Source: Parachryseolinea silvisoli (GTDB taxonomy: Bacteria > Bacteroidota > Bacteroidia > Cytophagales > Cyclobacteriaceae). From it: a stretch of 64,000 nt of DNA. The translations under genes and the position numbers were made by a program. The notes under the pieces are model-generated. The model ran no database searches, was not told the origin of the DNA, and worked only from the letters and a program-made list of their open reading frames with translations. Every line of letters begins with the position of its first letter. Within the stretch, counting starts at the first letter, position 1. The stretch covers positions 248,001-312,000 of the forward strand of contig NZ_JAIOAO010000001.1 in the NCBI RefSeq assembly GCF_021190955.1, given 5' to 3'. Shown here piece after piece: positions 18,548 through 28,500 of this stretch.

Positions 18548-19984
18548 ATGGCCTTCGACATTGACGTATTGATTGTCTATGCAGACCGCGATAATGAACC
18601 TCTTCGCTCTGGCGAGCCGGGCTGGGTAACGCAGTTCCGCAAGTTCCTGGAACTAATGTTAACCCAGGTGCTGGGCGAAAAACCGAACGTAGAAATAAAG
18701 AGCGAATCGTCATTGCGTGCCAGCATCGACAACGCTGCCGTGTGGGTAGCGCTGCTCTCCCAGGATTTTATCCAGTCCGGCGGTTGCCTGGATCACATCG
18801 AAGCAATCTTCAAACAGTCAGGCGCCGAGGCCCGCGGCCGTGTTTTCAAAGTATTCAAGACGCCCCTCAACGTACAGGAACAACCGCCACGACTGCGCGA
18901 GTTGCTGGGCTATGAAATGTACCAGTTGGACCCCGACTCCGGCGAAATTCGCGAGTATACTGATTACTTCAGCACCGAAGCGGAGCGTCAGTACTGGATG
19001 AAGATGGTCGACCTGGCCTACGACATATACGAAACATTACTGCGCCTGCGTAATACAGCTTCTGCTAGCGGTGGCAAAGTGCTGTTCAAACGAAAAACCA
19101 TTTACCTGGCCGAAACGGCCCACGACCTTTCGGTGCAGCGTAATATCATTAAACGCGAGTTACAGCGACACGGCTATACAGTATTGCCCAACCAGACACT
19201 GCCAGGCAACATGCAGGAGCTCGAACGCCTGGTGCGCCGTGACCTGAACGAGTCCGCGCTTTCGATCCATTTGATCGGCAACGCCTATGGCGAAATACCC
19301 GAAGGTTCCGATCGCTCGCTGGTAGACATTCAGAATAAACTGGCAGCGGAAAAAAGCCTGCAAACCAAAGAACATACCCAGGCCTTCACGCGGCTGATCT
19401 GGATCTCGCCACACCTGACTCACGCCAGCGAAAAACAAAAAGGATTTATCGATACCATCAAGCGCGACGTCGAAGCGCAGGAAGGCGCCGAAATATTACA
19501 AACTCCGCTCGAAGACTTTAAGAACATCATGCGGGAAGAGCTGGAAGAAGCCGGTGGCAAGCGTGTGTTTGCCGAGACCGGCGGCCGCTCGATCTACTTC
19601 ATGCACGACAAAGTAGACCACCGCGAGGCGAAGCCGCTCATTGATGTCATTAGACAGTCTGGCTTTGAAGTACTGGTACCGTCTTTTGAAGGCGACCTGC
19701 TGGACCTGCGCCAGCAGCACATCGACCACCTGTGCAACCTCGACGGCGCCATTATTTATCAGGGGAAGGTAAACGAGCAATGGGTACGCATGAAAGCCCT
19801 GGATCTGTTGAAGGCTCCTGGTTTTGGTCGCCGTAAGCCCATCGTGGCCAAGGCCATTGTCACAGCGCCCGGCGCTACACTCGATCCTGCTGGTTTTAAG
19901 AGTCAGAACCTGCAGGTAATAGAAGAAGATGCGCAACGGCCGCTGGAGTCCCTGAAGAACTTTTTACTTGAATTTAACGCCTGA
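18548..19984 (+). CDS. Protein with three TIR-like modules
   Basis: A 478-residue soluble protein made of three successive flavodoxin-like alpha/beta modules resembling TIR domains. Module 1 (about 1-165) begins 'DIDVLIVYADRDNEP' and has the 'AAVWVALLSQDFIQSGGC' segment equivalent to the TIR 'S..Y..S.WC' region. Module 2 (about 178-335) begins 'KTIYLAETAHDLSVQRNII' and contains 'SIHLIGNAYGEIP'. Module 3 (about 352-475) begins 'RSIYFMHDKVDHREAKPLID'. In module 1 the Cys-x-x-Glu spacing of catalytic NADase TIRs is not kept ('GCLDHIEAI'), so scaffolding or signalling is as likely as NAD cleavage. No other effector domain is visible. The stop is followed after 2 bases by the STAND ATPase, indicating coupled translation and probable partnership. 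Confidence 0.75.
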   Translation: MAFDIDVLIVYADRDNEPLRSGEPGWVTQFRKFLELMLTQVLGEKPNVEIKSESSLRASIDNAAVWVALLSQDFIQSGGCLDHIEAIFKQSGAEARGRVFKVFKTPLNVQEQPPRLRELLGYEMYQLDPDSGEIREYTDYFSTEAERQYWMKMVDLAYDIYETLLRLRNTASASGGKVLFKRKTIYLAETAHDLSVQRNIIKRELQRHGYTVLPNQTLPGNMQELERLVRRDLNESALSIHLIGNAYGEIPEGSDRSLVDIQNKLAAEKSLQTKEHTQAFTRLIWISPHLTHASEKQKGFIDTIKRDVEAQEGAEILQTPLEDFKNIMREELEEAGGKRVFAETGGRSIYFMHDKVDHREAKPLIDVIRQSGFEVLVPSFEGDLLDLRQQHIDHLCNLDGAIIYQGKVNEQWVRMKALDLLKAPGFGRRKPIVAKAIVTAPGATLDPAGFKSQNLQVIEEDAQRPLESLKNFLLEFNA

Positions 19985-19986
19985 TC

Positions 19987-22900
19987 ATGCACGCTGTAGC
20001 AGAAGACAGTTTAACGGCCAACCCGTTCCCCGGGCTGCGTCCGTTTAAGATCGAAGAGAGCCACTTGTTCTTTGGCCGCGAGGGCCAGAGCGACGAGGTG
20101 CTGCTCAAGCTTTCGAAGAACCGCTTCGTTGGCGTGATCGGCCCCAGCGGTAGCGGTAAGTCGTCATTTATATATTGCGGCGTCATGCCCATCCTCTACG
20201 GCGGCTTTCTGACCGATGCCAGCCCGAACTGGGAAGTGGTTGTTACCCGTCCCGGCGCCGGCCCGATCGACAACCTTGCAGAAGCTTTGCTGAAGAACAA
20301 TCGCGAGTATCAGAAAGCTGAGGTAGAAGAGAAACGCATCAAGCGTACCATCTTTTCTACGCTGCTTCGCAGCAGTTCCCTGGGCCTGGTGGAAGCGATC
20401 GAGCAAACCCGCAAGGATACTGACGTCAACTACCTCATCCTGGTCGATCAGTTTGAAGAGCTGTTCCGCTTTAAGGAAGGCCTTGACGCCAACTCGGTCA
20501 ACGAGACACTGGCGTTTGTCAACCTGCTGATGGAGGCCGTGAATTATCCGGATGCACCGGTTTATGTAGCCATTACCATGCGCTCAGACTTCATTGGCGA
20601 TTGCGCACAATTCCCGGAGCTTACGCGTAAGATCAACGATAGTCACTACCTTATCCCCCAACTTACCCGCGACCAAAAACGCAAGGCCATCGAAGGTCCT
20701 GTGGCCGTGGGTGGCGCGGCGATCGCCCCGCGCTTAGTGCAGCAGTTGCTCAACGACCTGGGTGACAACCCCGATCAACTGCCCATTCTGCAACACGCGC
20801 TCATGCGTACGTGGACCTACTGGTCCCGGTACCGCGACTTTGACGAAGAAGCGGTAGACCTCAAACACTACGAGGCCATCGGCACCATGTCCGAGGCCCT
20901 CTCCCAACACGCCAACGAAGCTTACGACGAGCTTACCGAAGATCAGAAACGCATCTGCGAAATGATGTTCAAAGCCATCACGGAAAAGCGTGGTGAGAAC
21001 TTTGGTATCCGTCGCCCCACGAAGTTGCACGAAATCGCGGCGATCTCCGACGTACAGGAAGAAGATGTCATTGCCGTGATCGATCGCTTCCGCGAAGCAG
21101 GCCGTTCGCTGCTGACGCCCGCCGCAGGCGCAGCGATCTCGTCGAAGTCCATGGTCGATATCTCGCACGAAAGCTTGATGCGCATCTGGGTGCGCCTCAA
21201 GAACTGGGTGGACGACGAAGCCGAGGCCGTGCAAATGTATACGCGCCTCGCGGAAGCGGCGGCCATGCACCAGGTAGGCAAAGCCGGTCTGTGGCGTCCG
21301 CCGGATCTCCAGTTAGCACTGAACTGGCAAGCCAAACACAAGCCCACGCTCGTGTGGGGTCAGCGTTATAACCCGGCCTTTGAGCGCACCATGATCTTCC
21401 TGGAGTATTCCCGGAAGGAGTGGGAAACCGAACAGCGCATCAAAGAGCTCGAGCAGAAACGCAAGCTCAAACGCGCGCGTATCCTGGCGCTGATCATGGC
21501 CACCGCCGTGGTGATTTGTCTATTGTTCCTGATGTATGCCTTCGTGCAGAAATCCGAGGCCGACAAGCAACGCCAACAGGCAGAACTAAATGCCTTAGAG
21601 GCTAAAAAGGCTGAAGCAGCCGCCAAGGCGGCCGAGAAAGTGGCCGACGAAAAACGTCTCGAAGCTGAGAAGGCTACCGCTGCGGCCCTCGCCGCGAAAG
21701 AAGCAGAAGCACAGCAACGCGAGCTCGCCCAGCAAGCCGAACGCGCCGCTATAGAAAACGCTGAGCTCGCCAAACGCAACGCCGCCGAAGCCCGCAAGAA
21801 TGCCGAAGAGGCCCGTCTCAACGCCATGCGCGCACAGACCAACGAGAAGTTTGCCAAGGAGCAAGAGCTGATCGCGATCCAAAACGCGAAGGAAGCCATG
21901 CGCCAGCGTTACATCGCCCAGGCCAAGGCCATGGCGGTGAAGTCAAAAGAACTGAACGACATCGAGCAGCAGGCGCTCATCGCCCAGCAGGCTTATAAAT
22001 TCAACTCCGAGCATGAAGGGTATATCTACGACAACGATATCTACAACGGCTTGTATGCCGCGCTGAAGAAGCAGGATCATCCGTTAACCAAGAGCCTGGA
22101 AGCACACGAACGCGGGGCCGCCCGTGCCCTGATGGCATCCCCGAAAGGCAACAACCTGTTTTCGGCGGGTAGCGACGGCAAGATTATCCGCTGGACAGAG
22201 CAAGGCAACCAATGGAAGTCGGAGATGTTGGTGAAACAAACCAACTACCAGTATTATACCATCGACATTAGCCACGATGGCCGTTGGCTGGTGGCAGCAG
22301 GGCTGAACACGCTCAGCGAATCACGCAACTTTGTTGAGCTCTACGACCTCGAGAATATGGGGGCGGCTCCTAAACGTATCGACGGTTATACGTATGCGAT
22401 CGAGAATCTGCGCTTCACACCCGATGGTAAAGGCTTCTATGCACGTGATAACTCGGGTAAGAGCATCCGCTACAGCGATCTGAGCACCAGTCGTGAAGTC
22501 ATTACTCCTACCGTGAAGATCAACGCTATCGACCTGAGCGCCGACGGTACCCAGTTGGCAGGCGCCGGCGACAACGGCAGCCTGTTCTTATGGGATACGC
22601 GGAATAATTACGCTCCAGTAGAAGTAAAAGAACTGGGAGTACACCTCTCGTCGGTTGCTTTTGCACCGGAAGGGCGCCGCATCGTGTTGGGTGACAACAC
22701 GGGTATCGTGAAGATCTTTGATTACCTAAGCGATATGGTTATTCGCGTGCTGTCCGGTCACACGTCGGAGATCGCCGAGATTCGCTTCAACCACGGCGGC
22801 AACTTCCTGGCTACTGCCAGCAAAGACAAAACCGTGCGCCTCTGGAACCTGAACCGCCTCAAGGAGCAGCCCATTGTGCTAAGCGACCACAGCGACTGGG

Positions 22901-23142
22901 TATGGAGCGTGGCCTTTACGCCCGACGACGAGCAGCTGCTCGCCAGCATTCACAGCTCGGTGGAGACCGTGAAGGGCGTCGAGCATACCATCCATGCGTG
23001 GCCCACCAAAATACCGGTGATGGCCGACATTCTCTGCGGACGCGTACGGCGCAACATCAACAAAGACGAATGGGAAATCTTCGTGGGGGATGACCTTCCC
23101 TATGAGTCAACCTGCGCTGCCCTGCCACCCAACAATGACTAA
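19987..23142 (+). CDS. nSTAND1-type NTPase with a membrane segment, coiled coil and WD40 domain
   Basis: A 1051-residue protein. The N-terminal nSTAND1 module has the family opening 'NPFPGLRPFKIEESHLFFGR', Walker A 'GPSGSGKSS' (52-60), Walker B 'LILVDQFEELF' (150-160), and the winged-helix/TPR-like region with 'DISHESLMRIWVRLKNWV'. A single transmembrane helix (about 497-520, 'ILALIMATAVVICLLFLMYA') is preceded by a strongly basic stretch 'KRKLKRAR', so by the positive-inside rule the ATPase faces the cytosol and the rest the periplasm. An Ala/Glu-rich coiled coil (about 522-655) and a WD40-like propeller (about 695-1030; 'TASKDKTVRLWNLNRL') follow. STAND proteins are ATP-dependent switches. 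It sits between the TIR-like gene and an outer-membrane barrel gene, whose start overlaps its stop. Confidence 0.88.
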   Translation: MHAVAEDSLTANPFPGLRPFKIEESHLFFGREGQSDEVLLKLSKNRFVGVIGPSGSGKSSFIYCGVMPILYGGFLTDASPNWEVVVTRPGAGPIDNLAEALLKNNREYQKAEVEEKRIKRTIFSTLLRSSSLGLVEAIEQTRKDTDVNYLILVDQFEELFRFKEGLDANSVNETLAFVNLLMEAVNYPDAPVYVAITMRSDFIGDCAQFPELTRKINDSHYLIPQLTRDQKRKAIEGPVAVGGAAIAPRLVQQLLNDLGDNPDQLPILQHALMRTWTYWSRYRDFDEEAVDLKHYEAIGTMSEALSQHANEAYDELTEDQKRICEMMFKAITEKRGENFGIRRPTKLHEIAAISDVQEEDVIAVIDRFREAGRSLLTPAAGAAISSKSMVDISHESLMRIWVRLKNWVDDEAEAVQMYTRLAEAAAMHQVGKAGLWRPPDLQLALNWQAKHKPTLVWGQRYNPAFERTMIFLEYSRKEWETEQRIKELEQKRKLKRARILALIMATAVVICLLFLMYAFVQKSEADKQRQQAELNALEAKKAEAAAKAAEKVADEKRLEAEKATAAALAAKEAEAQQRELAQQAERAAIENAELAKRNAAEARKNAEEARLNAMRAQTNEKFAKEQELIAIQNAKEAMRQRYIAQAKAMAVKSKELNDIEQQALIAQQAYKFNSEHEGYIYDNDIYNGLYAALKKQDHPLTKSLEAHERGAARALMASPKGNNLFSAGSDGKIIRWTEQGNQWKSEMLVKQTNYQYYTIDISHDGRWLVAAGLNTLSESRNFVELYDLENMGAAPKRIDGYTYAIENLRFTPDGKGFYARDNSGKSIRYSDLSTSREVITPTVKINAIDLSADGTQLAGAGDNGSLFLWDTRNNYAPVEVKELGVHLSSVAFAPEGRRIVLGDNTGIVKIFDYLSDMVIRVLSGHTSEIAEIRFNHGGNFLATASKDKTVRLWNLNRLKEQPIVLSDHSDWVWSVAFTPDDEQLLASIHSSVETVKGVEHTIHAWPTKIPVMADILCGRVRRNINKDEWEIFVGDDLPYESTCAALPPNND

Positions 23143-24179
23143 TGCCGATGAAAAGACTTTTACCTCTCATTTTCCTGGTGCTGATTTCGCTGGAAGGGTA
23201 TTCCCAGCTGGTATCTTGCTCCCAGACCTTGCGGCTTGCGCGCTCGACGTATGAGCAAGGCCGCCTGCATGAAATTCCCGCGCTGCTCGCCAAGTGTCTT
23301 GCCGGTGGGTTCTCGCAACAAGAAAAAGTAGAAGCATACAAGCTGCTTTGCCTGTCGTATATATACCTGGAAGAGCCGCAGAAGGCCGATGAGGCCATGC
23401 TCAACCTGCTGCGCACCGACCATTACTTCAAGATCAATCCGGGCACGGACCCCGCGGAGTTTATTGCCCTCTATAATACATTCCGCACCCACCCCATCTA
23501 TCGCATCGGGGGCAAGCTGGGGGTTAACGCCAGTTCGCCAAACGTGGTGACCGCTGTAGAGGCCAACGACGGCGAAAGCAAATACAACCGCAAGATCGGC
23601 TTTCAGGTGCACGTGTCGGGCGAAATCCCGCTGAGCAGCAACCTGGTGTTGAACCCGGAGCTTGGTCTCGCACAACGCAACTTCGAGTATACCAACCACC
23701 TGAGCTTTACCGACACGGCCTTTACCACGACCGCCGAGGAAAAACAAACCTGGATCACGTTGCCCGTAATCCTGCGGTATCAAATAACACGCAAGTCTTT
23801 CATGCCCTACGTCGGCCTGGGTGTAGAGGCCGCGTACCTCGTCAATGCTTCCCTAAGTGGCAACCGTACCCGCCAGGGCTTCCAGTTTATCGAAGACAAA
23901 TCGTTTGACATGAAGCCGCAACGGGAAAAATTCAACGTCAGCGCTGTGGCTACAGCGGGCGCACACTTTCCGCTGGGCAGTGGCTTTGTCGTTACAGAAG
24001 TCCGGTTTGTTTATGGTATCACCAAGGTGAATTCTGAAAAGACCGCTTTTGCTGTCGACAGCAGCTTGCCGTTTGAATACGGCTATGCCGACAGCGTCTA
24101 TAAGCTAAACTCTTTGTCCATCACGGCAGGGTATGTATACAACATCTTCAACCCCAAAAAACTGAACAAACGAAAATGA
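23142..24179 (+). CDS. Outer membrane beta-barrel protein with N-terminal helical (TPR-like) region
   Basis: 345 residues. A signal peptide ('LLPLIFLVLISLEGYSQ') precedes about 100 residues of helical, TPR-like sequence ('STYEQGRLHEIPALLAKCL', 'YLEEPQKADEAMLNLL'). The C-terminal two thirds is a PorT-like (outer membrane protein beta-barrel) domain with alternating strands such as 'KIGFQVHVSGEIPLSSNLVL', ending 'LSITAGYVYNIF' before a basic tail. The start codon overlaps the stop of the STAND gene; ATGs at 23142 and 23148 are equally possible. The 3' end overlaps the lipoprotein gene by 4 bases. By location it should sit in the outer membrane with its helical part in the periplasm, where it could meet the WD40 domain. 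Confidence 0.78.
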   Translation: MPMKRLLPLIFLVLISLEGYSQLVSCSQTLRLARSTYEQGRLHEIPALLAKCLAGGFSQQEKVEAYKLLCLSYIYLEEPQKADEAMLNLLRTDHYFKINPGTDPAEFIALYNTFRTHPIYRIGGKLGVNASSPNVVTAVEANDGESKYNRKIGFQVHVSGEIPLSSNLVLNPELGLAQRNFEYTNHLSFTDTAFTTTAEEKQTWITLPVILRYQITRKSFMPYVGLGVEAAYLVNASLSGNRTRQGFQFIEDKSFDMKPQREKFNVSAVATAGAHFPLGSGFVVTEVRFVYGITKVNSEKTAFAVDSSLPFEYGYADSVYKLNSLSITAGYVYNIFNPKKLNKRK

Positions 24180-25477
24180 GGTTACGCATTATTCTCTGCG
24201 GGCTTGGACTATACTGCTGGGGTTGCAACAACATTGAGGATGCTTCGCCCTCCGACCGCAGCACCTTCATCCACTTTTATGAAGCGCCACACAACCTGTA
24301 TGGCGTGCAGGCAGAGCCTCTTGCCGATGGTTATATTATTGTCGGAAACGAATTGCTGGCCAACGGCACCCAAAACGGCTACATCATCCGCACCGACGGC
24401 CAGGGCCAACGGGTAGCCGACGACGTGATCCTGGCGGGTGGCTCGATCAGTGACCTGAAGGTGACCACTGATGGTTACTACGTTATCGGCGACAGTATAA
24501 AGTCAAACCTGGAGTCGGGAGACGTCTCCGTGTTCGATCTGGTTGTATACTCCGCCCGCTTGTTCAAGCTGGACGTAAACGGAAACATCGTGAAAAAGCT
24601 TGTCATTGCCGACCGCAAGAACGCTACAAACATGACCGATATACACGGTGGCGCCCTGACGTTGAACGCACAGGGCCAGATCGTGGTATTGGGCACGCTG
24701 CGTAAAGCAGGCGCTACAACGACCGAAAACCCGTACCTGGTAGTGCTGGAGCCACAGGGACTGGACACCGTGTGGACACGGACATACGATGTACTGGAAC
24801 GCGATTATGTCAATACCCGCGCGGTACACATCGCGCCCTCGGGCAAGATCATTTGGGCTACCGCGCTGCTGCGTGAAAACCAAAACTTCTCGCGGTCTTT
24901 TCTGGGCATTCCCTATATTCAAGAGAATTCCACATTTGAGAATTTCGCCCAGTTCGGTGAACAAACCGAACAGCAGCTTTATGCCCATGACTTGCAACCG
25001 GCATCCTCTGCGGCATCGGGCTTTGGCGTGATCGGCACCTATGCCACGCCCGCCGGCGCCAACGCGAATATGTTCTTTGTACGGGTGACGCAGACAGGCG
25101 GTATTATTCCGGGCAGCCAGCGTTACTTCGACGGCATTTTGTCGGCTGAAAATGCGACGGTAACCGAAGGCGACTCGCAAAGCGAAGACACGGGCGACGC
25201 CCTGACCGCGACACGCGACGGTGGTTTTGTATTGGCAGGTTCTATGCTGACCACGCCTGGACGCGGTAAAGGTGGAAAAGATATATTCCTGGTAAAGATC
25301 GACGCATTTGGCAATGTGGTTTGGAATAAAATCCTGGGCGGCACGGGCAACGAGACGGTGAGTAGCATCCGCGAGACATCGGATGGCGGCTTGCTCCTCT
25401 GCGGTTCCAATGAAGTATCGGGTTTGTCTTCGATCTTTATTATCAAGACCGACGAAAACGGAGAACTAACAAAATAA
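24176..25477 (+). CDS. Lipoprotein with beta-propeller-like repeats
   Basis: 433 residues. The N-terminus is a short lipoprotein signal with the modified cysteine at residue 17 ('LYCWGCNN'). The mature part consists of repeated blade-like units of the form 'DGGFVLAGSML', 'DIFLVKIDAFGNVVWNKILGG' and 'DGGLLLCGSNEV', known from propeller proteins of Bacteroidota. An ATGA overlap couples it to the upstream barrel gene. It is probably anchored in the outer membrane. The specific function is unknown; ligand or protein binding is the usual role of such propellers. It may form a surface complex with the giant T9SS protein encoded 82 bases downstream. Confidence 0.75.
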   Translation: MRLRIILCGLGLYCWGCNNIEDASPSDRSTFIHFYEAPHNLYGVQAEPLADGYIIVGNELLANGTQNGYIIRTDGQGQRVADDVILAGGSISDLKVTTDGYYVIGDSIKSNLESGDVSVFDLVVYSARLFKLDVNGNIVKKLVIADRKNATNMTDIHGGALTLNAQGQIVVLGTLRKAGATTTENPYLVVLEPQGLDTVWTRTYDVLERDYVNTRAVHIAPSGKIIWATALLRENQNFSRSFLGIPYIQENSTFENFAQFGEQTEQQLYAHDLQPASSAASGFGVIGTYATPAGANANMFFVRVTQTGGIIPGSQRYFDGILSAENATVTEGDSQSEDTGDALTATRDGGFVLAGSMLTTPGRGKGGKDIFLVKIDAFGNVVWNKILGGTGNETVSSIRETSDGGLLLCGSNEVSGLSSIFIIKTDENGELTK

Positions 25478-25481
25478 TACC

Positions 25482-25509
25482 CTGCTCCGGCGGACAGCCG
25501 CGGGAGCAG
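25482..25509 (+). other. GC-rich intercistronic hairpin
   Basis: CTGCTCC...GGAGCAG arms with further GC-rich pairing inside, in the 82-base gap between the lipoprotein gene and the giant secreted-protein gene. No T-run follows, so it is not a standard terminator. It could stabilise the upstream mRNA or partly attenuate the downstream gene, a common way to tune stoichiometry. Confidence 0.45.
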
Positions 25510-25559
25510 CCATCATCTTGACGCTATAGTTTCAGTATAAATCTTTTATTGTTTAACGC

Positions 25560-28500
25560 ATGTATCACGCTACTCTGAGAAGGTATTTTACGGTGCTGCT
25601 TGTCCTGGCCGGTCTGCCTGCCCTGGCGCAAGAACCTACCAACTACCCCACGGCATTAACGGCCACAACACTCAGCAGCACATCCATACGGATTGACTGG
25701 ACAGGGTCCGTTACCGGCACGCTGCCCACAAACTACGTGGTGTATGTCAAAACCTCGTCGGGCACGATCACGGCGCCATCAGACGGTACGCTGTCGGCCA
25801 ACGACTCGAATTATGGCGACGGGGTCGGCTTTGAGCATGTGGCGCATTCCGTGGGAGCAAATACGTTCACCTTTAACGGTCTGCCCACCGACGAGACCTT
25901 TACGTTTGTTATATACCCCTACACAACCACCGGCACGCCCAACCCCGACTATAAAACAGGGGCGACACCGCCATCGACTACCGGCTCAACCAAAGCACCC
26001 GTTATGGTTTCTACCACGGCGGCCACCAATATTACCGTTAACAGCGCCGACCTCGGCGGTGAAATAGGTACTTCTCCGAACAACATCACGGAGCGTGGTA
26101 CGGTATGGAAAACCGGCACGGGCGTAACGATAGGTGACAACAAACTGGCCGAAGGCGGTACTGGCACCGGCACCTTCACGGATAACCGGAGCAGCCTGCC
26201 GTCGGGTGTACGGATATACTATGCCGCCTATGCGACGAATGCCGTCGGCACCACGCTGTCATCCGAGGCTTCATTCTATACCTACTCTACGGCGCCGGCT
26301 TCGCATCCGACGGTTATTGCCGAAGCACAGAGCCCTACCGAGATCACACTAACCTTCCCTGCTGCCAGCACGATTACCGACGCAGCGGGATATATCATTT
26401 TGCGCACCACAGGTTCCGCCCCGACCGCGGCCAGCATCCAGGACGGCATTGCTCCAGGCTCACTAAACCTGAACGGCGCCACGCTGGTGACCACCATTAC
26501 CAACACCAGCACAACGACCTATTCCAACACGGGCCTTACTGCAAATACGCGTTATTACTATGCCGTAGTACCTTACAATTGGAATGGTACAAACTCACAA
26601 ACCTATAATTACCGCGGCGGCACCTTCATTACCGACGACGACGTGACGCTTTCCAGCATCTCGACCGTTGCCTTTACAGCCGGTACCACGACCTCCACCA
26701 TCGCTTACCGAAGTTATCAGTCAGGCAATATGACCAACGACGGAAGTAACAGCCTCGCGCTGGGAACCTTCCAGATCCGTGACGGGGGTGCTTCTAACAA
26801 CGATGCTGACGACAAGCCGACCATCGTAGAAAGCATTACCTTCAGCATCACCAATGTTGCCAACCTGCGTCGCGTAGCGCTGTACAATGGCGCCACGGAA
26901 ATCTCCGGCACCGAACAGAACGCGGGCGGTTCCGTTACGTTCACGCCCACCACTCCCATTACGGTAAACGACAACGGCAATGCGAGCATTTCAATCCGGG
27001 CCACGTTTCAGAATTCTGTAACCGACAATCAAACCATCCACTTCACTGTTACAGGAGTCACCACCGTCACGAGCACACCTACGTCGCGATTTGCCGCGGC
27101 CAACGGCGGCGGGGCTGCTTCTTCGCCGTCAACGGATAACAAGATCAACGTCGTGGCTTCCAAGTTCCTCTATGCCGCGCTCCCGGGCGCAGCACTAAGT
27201 ACCGGCCAGACATTCAACCTCACAGTACGTGCTGTAGACGGTAACCCTTATAATAACCTGGATGTCGATTACAATAAGCAGATAGACCTGGAAGTGACCG
27301 GCGGCACGGGAACGATCCAGCCTGGCGGCACCGATCTTCATCCGACCCTGTCCAACGGTATTTATACCTGGTCGAATATATACTTCAACATTGCCGGCAC
27401 GTATACGCTCAAAGTAATTGACGACGCCTACAATCCCGACCCGGACCTAAGCGATATTTCGGGGAATGTCACGATCAGCAGCGCCGGTGTTACGGTTACA
27501 CCTCCTGCTACGCTAAATCTGTGCTTTGGCGGCATCGCCCAGCCGCTTGGCAATATTGTGATCACGGAAACCGATGTGACCGACTTCGCCAACTCCGGTA
27601 CTGTATCACTGGCTCTGCCGCCGGGCTTTGTCTTCGATCAGACTGTCACAACCAAGCCGACCATCACCCCGGCAGGCAATGCCGATATCTCGAATCCTTC
27701 CAATCTGAGCTACCCTGCCACCAACGTGGTGGAGTTTAGCTATACCGTTGGCGGGACGGATAAGCTCTCGACAATTACAATCACGGGATTGAAAGTCCGC
27801 TATACCGGCACATCAGCCGCCTCTGGCAATATTACCCGTCTCGGTGGTACCGCCAACATTGCGGGCAACCAGGTGAGCGACGCCAAACCTCATGGTTCTG
27901 TCACTGCCGTCTCCGGCACGGCGCCGTCGCCCTTTACGTTTACAGTTGCTGCGCTCACGGGGGAAGTGCCTGTGGCGCCGACCCAAAAACGCTTCAGCAA
28001 GAGTTCCAATGCTGTACGGCTGATCGGCCAACCTGCAGGTGGCGTATTCAGCGGCCCGGGTGTGACATTCACCAGCGGTGAATACCGCTTTAACCCTTCC
28101 ACGCTGTCGGCCGATACCTACACCATCACGTATACATATAAAGACGCTACTGCGCAGCAATGCGAATTTATACATACCGAGGACTTCGAGGTATATGTCA
28201 CGAATATCAACAACCTCGACGTGGAGTATTGCAATAACGCAGACGCATCTCCTACGCTGAGCGTAAGCGCTTCGTATATCACAAGCCAGTATGGCGCGGG
28301 CTATACGTTTCAAAAGTTTGTATATTTTAATCCTTCCGTCGGACAAACCGACATGGCGGTGCCTGCCAGCAATATCTTCGACCCGAAGCAAGCTGTGTAC
28401 CAACCCATCTATGCTTCTACAGCCTCGATATACGGCACATACGGTATCTGGATCGGATTTGTCGTATCGAACGGTGTATCAACTTTCCCGGAGTGGCAGC

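Noticed and set aside
21590-21930. Apparent Ala/Glu-rich repeat array in the STAND gene
   Set aside because: No exact DNA repeat unit; the pattern is explained by an Ala-rich coiled coil in the protein.
18548-23142. Straight assignment of the TIR-like/nSTAND1 pair as a known anti-phage system
   Set aside because: No recognised effector such as a nuclease, protease or pore is fused, and the TIR catalytic spacing is doubtful; the wider gene set points to envelope signalling.
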